Origin: Fonsecaea monophora
Taxonomy: Eukaryota > Ascomycota > Eurotiomycetes > Chaetothyriales > Herpotrichiellaceae
Reading direction: 5' to 3'
Length of the DNA: 64,000 bases
NCBI RefSeq assembly: GCF_001642475.1
Contig: NW_019174050.1
Location: 1 to 64,000, forward strand
Below are positions 45,565-56,500 of the stretch, one piece after another. The notes below the pieces were generated by a model. The model had not been told where the DNA came from and searched no databases. It worked only from the letters and a program-made list of their open reading frames with translations. Position 1 is the first letter of the stretch. Every line of letters starts with the position of its first letter. The position numbers were made by a program, and so were the translations under genes.

Positions 45565-46917
45565 TTACCAACCTCGCCATCTTACCCAGATATCAACAAT
45601 CTTGTCCGGAGTGTCGGTCTCTGTATCGACGATAAAATACCAACTGAACATTGCTAGAGTGATGCATGCATGATTCGGCCAGATGCGCAGCTTTTGTCCA
45701 TACTGCAAAGGCAGTTGTCGATTCTCTATACTATTGTCTTCAAAAGCCAAGATGCCGTGCTCCTGACTTATCCGACTCACAATGATGCGATCTTTCTTTG
45801 TCGTGCCATAATCACCCGGCATGTTCCACGGACTTACAACACCCCACCCAGAATAGTCCTTGCAAGGTTCTCTCGCTAGTGCCAGAGCACCGGCAGAGAT
45901 CAGTGCTTCAGGCTGTTCAGTTCGGTTGGGGTACAGAGAGCAGACTTCAGCGAGCACAGATACCGCAATAGTATCATGAGGATCAGAGGTAAAGCTGCGA
46001 CTGCTAGCAGCTACCTGCTGAATGTCGAAGATTGGGTAGACGCCAGCATGGACTTCAAGCTCCAGGTTAGATTTGGTCAACTCAAGCGTGCCCTTAAGAG
46101 CATTAGCCGAGGGGGTAGAACTAGCCGATGAAGGCAGAATGTTCTGCAGAGAGAGTGCAGTGGGAGATGCTCCAACAGAAACGAGAAGCGCTGTCTGGCC
46201 GTCTCGCTTAAAGTGCTGGGAAGCTTCCCGGCAGACATCAATTTCGACCTTGAGGTTGTCCATCGCATCGTCTGGGGACGAGCCGCCATAGCTGAGACTG
46301 TTATGTGAATAAAAGCCGAGCAACCAGAGATGGCCTTGCTGTTCACTGATACTGACTTCTTTCACAAGATCCATCATATCTCTCGACTCTGGACTCAGAC
46401 CAGCTCTGTGGTAGCCCGAGTCGGTCTTTATAAAAACCAGGGCGGGAAATCCGGCTTTTTCTTTGAACGACGGCAAGCATTTCAACTGCTCTGGATGGTC
46501 AATCATGACCGTGATGGACCCTGCACCAAGCTGATGAGCCACAGCAGCGAGCCGGTCCACATGTGAAGGGCCTAGAGGGACGCCATATAAGACGTTGATC
46601 TTTGCATTCCGACCTTTATATTCCAGCAGAACAGGGACCAACTGCTCTGCTTCGATAATGGTCGACACGATCAACCTCACGTCATTGCAATCTTCGCCGA
46701 CCTGGATCCTCGTAATTTCTGTTGTCTTGTGAGTCTTGACGTGAGCTCTGAAACTGACACCCAGCTCTTTGACAGCATTCAGCATAGCAACACAGTTTGC
46801 CTTTACCTTTGCCACATCTATAACCGCTGCTGGCATCGGTACATCGTGCAGCGACTGAGATTGGTACGCCTGAAGTAGGGCCTCTCTTGATGAGAGAGGA
46901 TAGGCTGTGGTCGACAT
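45565..46917 (-). CDS. DSD1: D-serine dehydratase (Dsd1-type, PLP and zinc dependent)
   Basis: Converts D-serine to pyruvate and ammonia; eukaryotic fold-type III PLP enzyme with an alanine-racemase-like barrel. Single exon, 450 residues, from the ATG at 46917 (MSTTAYPLSSREALL); a longer frame upstream begins only at a non-ATG codon. K61 in SFRAHVKTHKT is the expected Schiff-base lysine. Other family marks: TPA-like MPAAVIDVAKVKAN at the N-terminus, VFIKTDSGYHRAGL, SVGASPTA, HAGVYPIFDIQQ and the zinc ligands H416 and C418 in IWPNHACITLAMF. The C-terminus IVDIWVRWRGW is typical of fungal members. Length is normal. Divergent from the neighbouring coiled-coil protein gene. Confidence 0.93.
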   Translation of the reverse strand: MSTTAYPLSSREALLQAYQSQSLHDVPMPAAVIDVAKVKANCVAMLNAVKELGVSFRAHVKTHKTTEITRIQVGEDCNDVRLIVSTIIEAEQLVPVLLEYKGRNAKINVLYGVPLGPSHVDRLAAVAHQLGAGSITVMIDHPEQLKCLPSFKEKAGFPALVFIKTDSGYHRAGLSPESRDMMDLVKEVSISEQQGHLWLLGFYSHNSLSYGGSSPDDAMDNLKVEIDVCREASQHFKRDGQTALLVSVGASPTALSLQNILPSSASSTPSANALKGTLELTKSNLELEVHAGVYPIFDIQQVAASSRSFTSDPHDTIAVSVLAEVCSLYPNRTEQPEALISAGALALAREPCKDYSGWGVVSPWNMPGDYGTTKKDRIIVSRISQEHGILAFEDNSIENRQLPLQYGQKLRIWPNHACITLAMFSWYFIVDTETDTPDKIVDIWVRWRGW

Positions 46918-48357
46918 ACTGTGGTTTGATAAGATCACCTTTGGCTGAGATAGGACGTTGTTAAGGAGACGCAAGGTTTGTGCTCGAGACAGTCACATAA
47001 GCTGTAGATTTATTTGGAGATACTGTCGTGAAGGAGAAGGATCGAGGAGGAATGACTTGGCTGCGTGGTATCTCTTTGACGTGATTTTGTTCCCTTTTTT
47101 GGCGTCTTGGTGATAACAAGCAACGGCCTCCTTTCAAGGGACACCCGTGCAACTAGGAGCGGGGGGCGAACCAGGGTCCCACGGTGGAAATGTGAATCAG
47201 GAGTAGAAGGATGACCTCGAGTAGGTGCTGCTGTCGCTTCCACTGCCTCTCTTTCTGGCCCGGTCCTGTAGAGAGAGTCAATGCTGAGCCCGAAATATCT
47301 GCAGTAGATGTTCCGTAGAGGTGCGTACGCCCTGTGTCCTTATCGTCTGGTCACTGTCCATCACTTAAAATAAGGCGCCGGGGAGAATGATCATCGGCAA
47401 TAACCCGATCGCGTTTTCTCATCTGTGGGTTAGGCATGCACTGCATGTTGGGTCAATTTTGATGAGCTATTCCTTAGCTCTGAGTCGGGAAATTTCCTGC
47501 GGCCTATCGCGGGAGAGGCTGAAATGCAAGTCTGGTTTCACCATTGGCGACGCCCACTACGGGCGTGACCAATCCCACATGGTCTGCTGTTGACTCCCCC
47601 TCGGTCGCTTTGCATTTTCTCGAGCAGAGCGCAAAGTCCCACGCTGCTTTCAACGCGCTGAAACAATCGAAGCCTGGTCAAGACTCGGCCCCATGGCGCA
47701 TCAGGCCTCAAATTCACGGCCGCAGGCGAGATACCCTGGCCCATCCCGTTGGTGGCTTGATATGGATCTGCATTTGCTGCTTACTTCCACGAGCGAGGAC
47801 TACCTATCCCTCCTCCCATCAGTCCTTCTCTGCGTGGGCACGCGTTCAGAGACTTTAGCTTTCCCTCTCTCCCTCGACCCAGCCTCACACCGGCTGTCCC
47901 AAGTCCTTTCTGTTGTCCGCCCTCCTTCGACTGCGCGTGCCGCGTCAGGCCTGTGAACACCGACCTCTTGAACCAAGTCACGGAAGTTGACACTTGTAAC
48001 CGGCCGTTGGAAGTATCTCTATACGCGTTCACCCGGGTATCCTCTGCTAGGCCGATAGTCCGCCGTTATTACACAACAGCTGAGACGTTTGGAGGGACTC
48101 AGGTTGCACGGGGCCAGGTGCTATATTCTCGACTTATCGTGCCTTCTCCTGAACATCGGCGCCTTGGTGCGTACTTAAGAGCACACAAGAAGAGATTATT
48201 GAGAAAAAGTATCTAAGTACATGGGGTTCAGGGTCAAGAGGCTGTGTTCTACGAACATGTGTTCATGTGGGGACAAGGTGCTCGTGAATAATAACCACCC
48301 TTGTATCAATTGATCGGCACCTGCGTCGGGTTGTCTCAAGGAGTCTGCTCCCGCGCA
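46918..48357. promoter_or_regulatory. Divergent intergenic region, DSD1 (-) / coiled-coil protein gene (+)
   Basis: 1.4 kb between divergent start codons. It must contain both promoters. No additional gene is supported; frames of about 70-105 codons here lack any domain. Confidence 0.55.
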
Positions 48358-51300
48358 ATGTCGATAGACAAGGGCAGCAATGGAGGGCAAGCCTTTGTCC
48401 GTCCGCCTGCGCATCCAGTACCGCAATTACAAAAACCTTTTGAGGAGTCAATGCTGGAATCAATATCTGATCAGGTCCCGGAAGATGTCCCTACCGACGC
48501 CATGACACGAAGGACAATGCTTCTCGAGGCTCCTACCTATGAACGGGTGATTGCGGGCAGGTGGAAGCAGAAACCGGGAGAAAAATATCATCCACTCTGG
48601 AAACTCGTGGCGCAATTAACCTTTGGGATGCATCTATTATCACAGAACATGGCCATTTCGGAAGAGGAGGTCATGAGAATCTTGCAGTCTCACGTCGACG
48701 ATATCGATGCCTTCCTGGAACGGACCACAGAGGATTTCGATCTTGCACAAAGCGATATCCATGAGAGAATACGTTGTCTCAAGCTCCCGCTTGCACATGG
48801 AGAAGTGTTTGACCGAATGTTGGAGGATCGGGCATTTCGCGCTTCCATTCTCGAGGGGAACGAAAAGATTGATCATGTCATCAGCCGGACCAAGAGAGCG
48901 GCAAAAGATGCTCTGAAGGATGTACAGAAGGGATTCGATGCTACCAACGTCATGGAAAAATACCTGTCAAAGTTGAACTCGACATGGAAGAGGGAATCGC
49001 CTGAGCACGAAGCCGTTCTAGTCGCTATGCTTGGGAACGTCGAAGGTTGGCGCCGAGCTTTCCTGGAGTTGCATCTACAAGGGAACAAGCTGGCTGGGTC
49101 TCTGAAGAAGCTCGCGGAGGTGGTTTCTGAGATGGAGCAAAGAGCTGCGGCTGTCAGCAGAAATCTTGTGGTAAGACGATGTCTGCCCTCTTGTTGTCTC
49201 TCTTCTTACCGTTGCTAGGCTAGAGCTCAGAAGACCAAACACATTACTTCTCAGGATGCTGGCCGTGCCCCGTCTCAGTTAGGGTCCATCGCCGAGCACA
49301 AGCCACTCCCCAGTGAACCAGGTCGTCAACACTCGACCAGGAATTCATCTCGAAGTACCCAACTTACCAGCTTCTCCAGTCGACCGAACAGCGGCCGCAA
49401 GTCAAGTCAAGGACTGAATTCACAACCTCAGTCTTACGGCCATCAGACGCCGCAATCTCCAGGATCTAGAAGACCAGGTAATGAAGGAATACCTGGGCAG
49501 TCATTTCCTGCCGAAATGCTGGCGACCGAAGGGCCACAGCTCGCCTCAGACCGAATTCACAGTCTGGGGGGCCTACTCATTCAACACGGCGAGGAGCATC
49601 TCGTTGAACTTCCAGCCGATGTTCCTGAAGATCTACTTCGGCAAGCGCCGGTCTCGATTAAGAATCGATTGAGCATGACACTCGGGCTGAAACCAAAAGA
49701 CAATACGAGTCACCGCATATCTAGTGTCTACTATCCCAGAGCGTTGGGTGACCTTCTAAAGTCCCCTGCTATATCCTCTCTGTTACTTACCCCTCAGACC
49801 GCAAATTCGAAAGGCACACCGGTGCAGACAGTGATGTCGCCTGTCATTCCAGAAGGTAACGCTGACTTCTTTCTCTCTCGCGAACATAGTCCCTCGTTAG
49901 GGGTATTAAACCCGGATCACAAAAATGGCATCGACTCTGCCAAACCGTCTCCAACAGGCGCTCAGGCGTCGGCTCGGGCCTCGATAGTGGATCCATCAAG
50001 GCCAGTAACGCGTCGCTCATCAATCCCTAACCCAGCATTCACCTCTCATCCTGCTGTGATGTCCATGGCAGCTCCTCCGGTAGAGCTGCCGGCCCCGGTT
50101 GAGACAGTAGTCAGAGAAGAGTTGTTGAACTCTCCGTCCTCGCGGAAAGGCTCTCAATTTTCTAGCCTGGGGGAACCTGGACCAGAGTTGAATGAAGGTG
50201 AAATGACAAGGTCAACTTCCGCTTCAGCGCTGGACACGACAACGGCCATTGAGCAACCGACGATCACCGTTGCTGTCGTGCCAGCATCCGGCGAAGAGGA
50301 AGGGCAGGGAAAGGCCGAAATGGAGATACAGATTCATCTTCAAACCCAAGTGGATGCGAGAAACAGCACACAAAATGCTGCATATGGGTCGGTGGTGACA
50401 CCTTTGCAGCCTCAGATCGCAGCTGCAGCGCCTCCGCCGTCTAAAGAAACCGAAAACGCCAATGACGGCGAAAGATCAGCAATTCCCGTCGCTGCGTTCA
50501 CAATTTTTGAAGACCAGGTCACATCTCAAACAACATCAGGTAACGTCTCAAATAACGTGCTTGCTCAGCAAGTCGACACACTGAGCCCAAAAAGAGAATT
50601 TATTGCCGAGTTAGAGGCCCATGTCCCTAACCCTCAACCCAAACCGAAGGAAGAGTTCGGACCTGTAGAGCTGGAAGCTCCACATCAAACATTCAAGCTG
50701 CCTCCAAGGCCAGTTGCTGTGGCCGAAATCCCAGTAGAAGAAATTCCTCGCGCCAGCAAAGGCCTGCCTGCCGACTTGTTCAAGCTGCCTCCGAGACCCG
50801 TTGCCCTGGCCGAAATACCAGAGAAAGAAATTCCTCGTGCCAACAAAAGCCCTCCTAGCGACGTGTTCAAGTTGCCTCCAAGACCAGTCGAAATTCCAGA
50901 AAAGGAAACTCCTCGTGCCAGCAAAAGCCCCCCTGGCGACTTATTCAAGCTGCCCTCCGAACTCACAATCAAACCTGGCATGAAGCCCAAGGACTTTGGG
51001 GGTTCGAACAAGCCAGAGCCGATTCGACCCTTGAAGTTGAAGCTCGCCAAGAAAGACGGCAAGATTGTTCCCGTACAAGTCTCGAGCCCTGGCGGGAGTT
51101 CGCAGAGAGTGGATAGTCCGGGCCCCAAGCTCAAAATAGATGTTGTTGCAGATATCATCGACAAACTCTCCTATACACCACCAGGTTCACCTATCCATGC
51201 CCGATCAGCTTCGAGTGTCTCTTCAAATTCGGCACAACGCTGGTCGCACCAATCGTCCCGTTCGCTAGGACCCCCGGAGCGGGCTCCTGCGCCCCCAGCT

Positions 51301-51666
51301 CCAGGAGGCCGACCGATGGTGGAACCTGATTTTGCCTCTGCGGGACAATTTGAGGGAGAACGTAAGCAGAAGAAAAAGAAGAAGAAAAACAGCAATGCTG
51401 GGGAGGGAAGTAAGAGTGGATGGAAAAGTCTGTTCCGGGGGAGCATTGCGGATAGCAGCAGCGTCACTACTGCAAAGAGCTCAGAAAGGGCTTCTATACA
51501 CACAACGACGACGACGACAACGGGGACGGCAGCAACAACAACTACAACGAATGGGACTGGATCAGCACCAAAGGCAGGCTCAGAGGCAGTTCCACCCCCT
51601 CAAGCGGACATGATGACTACGTCTGGCAAAGACGTACTCTGGTTCCGGGGAGATACGAAGAAATGA
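48358..51666 (+). CDS. Uncharacterised fungal protein, N-terminal helical domain and Pro-rich repeats
   Basis: Two exons, 48358-49170 and 49219-51666 (1086 residues), joined in phase 0. The ATG at 48358 is the first in frame. The N-terminal ~270 residues are ordered and helical/coiled-coil (YHPLWKLVAQLTFGMHLLSQ, EEEVMRILQSHVDDIDAFLE, EGNEKIDHVISRTKRAAKDA, EGWRRAFLELHLQGNKLAGS), and I recall similar hypothetical proteins in other ascomycetes without a known role. The rest is largely disordered, with the tandem FKLPPRPV repeat (residues 763-846), a segment PLKLKLAKKDGKIVPVQV, a lysine cluster KQKKKKKKN near 990 (possible nuclear or membrane-binding signal), and Thr/Ser-rich runs. The PxxP-like repeats could bind SH3 domains; that is speculation. 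No enzyme motif found. Confidence 0.85.
50692..50943 (+). repeat. Three tandem proline-rich coding repeats (29, 29, 26 residues)
   Basis: Units begin at 50692, 50779 and 50866, each starting FKLPPRPV, continuing with an EIP..E.PRA.K core and ending P..D[LV]; a fourth partial copy starts at 50944 (FKLPSEL). The third unit lacks three residues (ALA-type) after PV. Nucleotide identity between units is high, suggesting recent duplication. Confidence 0.93.
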
Positions 51667-53519
51667 CTTGGTGTATCGTTTCAGCAAAGTCTGTGGCAAA
51701 GGCGCTGTTGGATATTGAAGGGGCTTCTCAGTTTTCGAGCTACTGGTTGGCAATCCAAGCATGCTGAACAGGTGAGCAGGGTGCATATAAGATGATAAAT
51801 CCTTTTAATCTAATCCTATGGATATTCACAAGCTTGGCTTTGATTGTTGTGCAGCAAGAGCTGATGGGTATCTTCGAATGTATCATTTTGGGACAAGCGT
51901 ATCGACCGACGCTTGTACAAGTACAGTGTGAAGCCTGTAATGTCCAATGAGGGAAGAATGTGGCCGAGTGTTCTGTAGCTCCCAGTGGTGCCGAGAAGGC
52001 TAGACATGAGATGTGTCCGGATACTGTCACCAGTCAGAGAAGGTCGATCCGTCACGCGATTCAACGGCTCAGAATTGCTTGCCCTGATTAAGTTCCCTGG
52101 CGGTCGGCGGGCGCCGTGAGGGCTGCTGGCGAGGAGGAAGTGTGGGAGGCTTGGGGGCGCACCCGGGGAGCGGATATGGGCACAGCGAGTGAGGCAGAGC
52201 GACTCTCTGTGTCTCGGCCACATTTGTCCATAGTGAAAACCATGGTCAGAATTTATAAAGCAGGGGACAGTGAGTGGTGAATGGACAGTTGGCTGGGTGG
52301 TGAGTTTGAAGCATGAACAGCTGACCGGTGTGCATGGACTTTTACCTTGTGAAACGCAGTCTGGAGATGGGGTGCGGTGCCGCTTGGTACAGGACTCCAA
52401 TGACTTAGGCAAGGTGTTGCCCGTACCCAAGTACCTAGAGAGTAAAGGGAAGTCGGTGCAGGTGAGGGGCTCAGTTGCCGGCATCACGGCCAAAGGCATA
52501 AGGCTAAATTTAAGGCAGGCGAGAGCGGGTGGGCGCCCGGGTAGCCAATTGATGCCCATTGATCAACTTTGGTCCAGAACTCGGGCCTTGCAAGCCTGCA
52601 ACCCTGGAAGCCTGGTGGCCTCGAGGTCAAACCCCATCTCCACAAACCAACCAACAACCAACGCCGACGCCTACTCGTACTCGCATGCGTGCTTGACTCG
52701 TTGCCATCATCCATTCCTCATCGGCTGCACCTCGCACCTCGCACCTCGATCTCGCACCTCAACTTCGTCGTCGTCTTCAATTTCAGCCTACCTGCGTTCA
52801 ATGTTTGCTGATTCCTCTTCATCGATCATCATCAAGACACCTATCTCATATTTCTTACACAACCCTTATTCCTCGATTGAACAGTTGACTACCTCCACAC
52901 GGCCGCCGTCGACGATTGAGCCTGCAAGCCCGCGATGCCTGACCAGCTACAACTGAACCTACTTATACGTATCTAGAGGTTCGCCGGTATATCTACATAC
53001 TCCTGTCGAGTCCGTCTCGGTGTTCGAAGACGTCTCAGCATCACGAGAACCTCGCATTTCGCTCCTGAGCCGGCCTACCCTGGGACTGAACCGAGCATGG
53101 TGACTGCATCTCCCTGCGCCCGACGCGAGATCCATATCAACTATATCAGACCATGAGCGGAAGGGAACAGCGGCAAGGGTGAAGAGTCAACGTCGAAGGA
53201 ACATTTACCGGGGAAAAGAGAAGGTACGCAGCACGCACATTACAATTTGCGAGCAAGAGCCTATCTGGACATTGAGGTTCTGAACTTCTGCACCTGGACA
53301 TCATTGCTGCTTCGCACAGCAATTTGCGTGCTTGTTGGCCGTTTGCTCACTCTTGCCTGGGTTTGCGCTATTTGCTCTGTGTTCGTTGGGCTACTCCTTT
53401 GGTCATATTGCTATTTTACATTCGTGTTTTCTGTCCAACATGCCTGAGACATGGTTGCGCAGTTGAATTGACGTGGAATCCCAGATCCGGACCAAGTCCT
53501 TGCTTTCCTATTTCTCGCC
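51667..53519. other. Intergenic/long leader upstream of adenylate cyclase
   Basis: 1.85 kb between plus-strand genes. CACCTCG repeats (about 52735-52770) and a pyrimidine-rich, Ser/Pro-rich-reading segment at 52.6-53.0 kb resemble transcribed leader. Long frames on both strands (minus 52559-51816, plus 52270-52956) have no domain; the plus-strand one begins with GTG. No gene called. Confidence 0.55.
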
Positions 53520-56500
53520 ATGTCCCGTACGAACAATGATGTGGCGCCGTGGGACACCAGGCCTCCGCAGTCAATGCCCCCGAAAGCCATGGCCATCTTT
53601 GGAACCGGAGGTCCCACGAATACTACAAGCCGTCAGCAGTTCTCGCAATCTCGGGCGCTTCATGACATCGCTCCTTGGGACACCCAGCTTCCTGACGATG
53701 ACGATATAGTGCCTTGGGAACGCGATCCCCAGGCACATATTTCAGGCACGCGGCCACTGAATTCATCTTATTTCAACGATTCTAGCGGCCGGGATGCTCC
53801 AGGTTCGTCAAGGCGTCCGGATACGGCCAGAACAAATACATCAGATTCGCCGGATTATGATGGTGATGCAAGACGGCCGTCGATAGCTAGTGCTACAACG
53901 GTCAGCAGTACAGGTTCAAGGAGCAGCACCGCTAATGGCCGGTTCCATAAAAGCTTGAAGGGTTTCTTTGGTGAAGATCCTACAGATTCCCGGAAGGGAT
54001 CGACGGCAGACTTAGGAGAGTCAGTGCCACTTGCCAGTTCGTCGGACAAGCCATCACAGCGGAGTGGTTCTGTCCAGACTCAGACCACCGTTGATGATCG
54101 ACCCAAGACTCCTGCTCCTCTTCCTTCTAGTGATGTTACGCCTTGGGCTTATCAAAATTTTGAAGATGTCTCAAACTTTGGTTCGGCACCGATCCGACAG
54201 GAGCAACAACAGCAGCAACAGCCGCAACACGAAACCTTACAGCCAGTTCCACCGGCCTCTACTCACAGGCGTGGTTTGCTTCATCGACACACAAGAAGTA
54301 AAGAAGACCCACCAAAAGGCCTGCAAACCCCGGCCTCAATGCCCAAAAGGCCTTCGACAAGTCGCGAGTCATCGACGAGCAACCTGGCCTTCTACCGCAA
54401 TACACCGCCAAACAGCACGCCCATGAGCTCTTCTACAACGCTCACGCGCAATGCCAGCCCAGCGCCTCAATCACGCAAGGACGCTCCGACGCAATCCGAA
54501 AAGAGATCGATATTTTCGAAACTCACGAAATCGCGTAAGGACAAACAGCCGTCCCAGCCTGAGCCGATCAAGACCACTGTTGAGCCGCCACGGCCACCAG
54601 AGGAGCACAAGAAGGGTAGAACACAGTCGACCAGAACCACCGCCTCGGATATCTCTGATAATAAAAGAGATAGAGAGACGAGCGTTGCATCGGTTGACAG
54701 CGCATCAACGATCAAAGCCACCGACCCCTCTCCGAAGCTTGATCGCACACAAACGGCGTCATCAAAGACGAGTAGGTTCACTCGTCATGGGAGACATCGT
54801 GGACCTAGCATCCAAAGTGATACCTCGGAGAAGGGCAAAGCAACAAGTGCACAGGCTCCGATGCAAGCGGGGGTCTTCAGCCTTGACACGAATTTTGATG
54901 ATATGTCAGACATTATTTCTCAGCCACCAGTCCCAAAAACTCCTGGGGAAGCAGGGATCTGGACGGGAAAAGCTTCCGCGACGCCCATGTCAGAACTCTC
55001 TGCCCCCGCTTGGGATGCCCCGGATAGTTGGGCTGTTAAGGGGCAGGAAGATGAGGTGCTTGACAGCTTGCCAGAAATCAATGAGGACGGCCTGCCGGCC
55101 ATCCAGGAAGAGGATGGCATATCCTACTTTATGCGTGTCTTCAGGACCGATGGGACGTTTGCGACCTTGTCCATGTCTATTAATGCGACTGTGGCAGAGG
55201 TGCTTCAATCTCTTGCCAAAAAATCCGTTCTCCATGACTCTATTGAAAACTACCAACTCCTCATGCGCAAACATCAATTGTCCAGACAGTTGGGGTCGGG
55301 AGAACGTCCTGTGGCCATGCAGAAAAAGCTCTTGTACCTTGCAGGGTACACAGAAAGGGACAGGGTGGAAGAGGTGGGCAGAGAGGACAACAGCTACCTC
55401 ATTCGATTCACGTTCAGCCATGAGAAACAGACGGGTTACGGCAGCGGCCTTGACAAAGACCCGGCTTTCAACAAGATGCAGAAATTCAGCCATGTGGATC
55501 TTTCCGGGAAGTCGCTTGTAACAATACCGATTATCCTTTATACAAAGGCCTCGGAAATAATTTCCATCAATCTTTCACGGAACCTTGCACTCAAGGTGCC
55601 AAAGGACTTTATCACCGCCTGCATCAATCTGCGCGAGATCAAATTCACGGGCAATGAAGCGTGGCGGCTACCACCCAGCTTGGCCTGGGCGAGCCGGCTG
55701 ACTGTGCTTGACGTGTCAAACAATCGGCTGGAACAATTGGAACACGCTGAACTGCACAGATTAATGGGCCTTGTGAGCTTGAAGCTGGCAAACAATAAGT
55801 TGTCGGAATTGCCGCCCAACTTTTCGTACTTTCGCCAGCTTCGCAGCCTGAACGTTTCCTCCAACAACTTTACCACATTTCCAGAAAACATATGCAGCTT
55901 GAAGTCCTTGGTCGACCTTGACATCAGCTTCAACAAGCTCTCCTCGCTCCCGAAAATCTCACAACTGACCACTCTCGAACGCCTGTGGGTCACGAACAAT
56001 GATCTGAAAGGCCCCTTCAACGAGACTTTCGCAAGTCTGATCAATCTGAAGGAGATCGATGCAAGGTTCAACGCAATTACCAACATCGATAATGTAACAG
56101 GTCTTCCGAATCTCGAACAGTTACTTGTCGGTCACAACAACATCACGACATTCAAAGGCTCGTTTCCGAAGTTGCGAGTATTGGTCCTGGATCACTGCCC
56201 GATCACGTCGTTCGAGTTGGATCAGCCTGTGCCTACGCTGTCTAGCCTTAATATTGCTTCAGCGAAACTAGTCGAGTTCAAGGAAACAATGTTCGACCAC
56301 ATGCCAAACTTGCAAAAGCTGAACCTGGACAAGAACCACCTTTCGAATATGTCTTCTCAGATCGGACGGCTGACGAAACTTGAGTTCCTGAGCATGGCCA
56401 AAAACCCGCTGAACATAGTTCCTCCGTCCATTGGCAATCTCGCGGAGCTCAAATTTCTGAACCTCAGGGAGTGCAATGTCAAGAGCCTCCCTCCTGAGAT

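Noticed and set aside
52270..52956. 228-codon plus-strand frame before adenylate cyclase
   Set aside because: Begins with GTG, no domain, ends in Ser/Thr/Pro-rich leader-like sequence.
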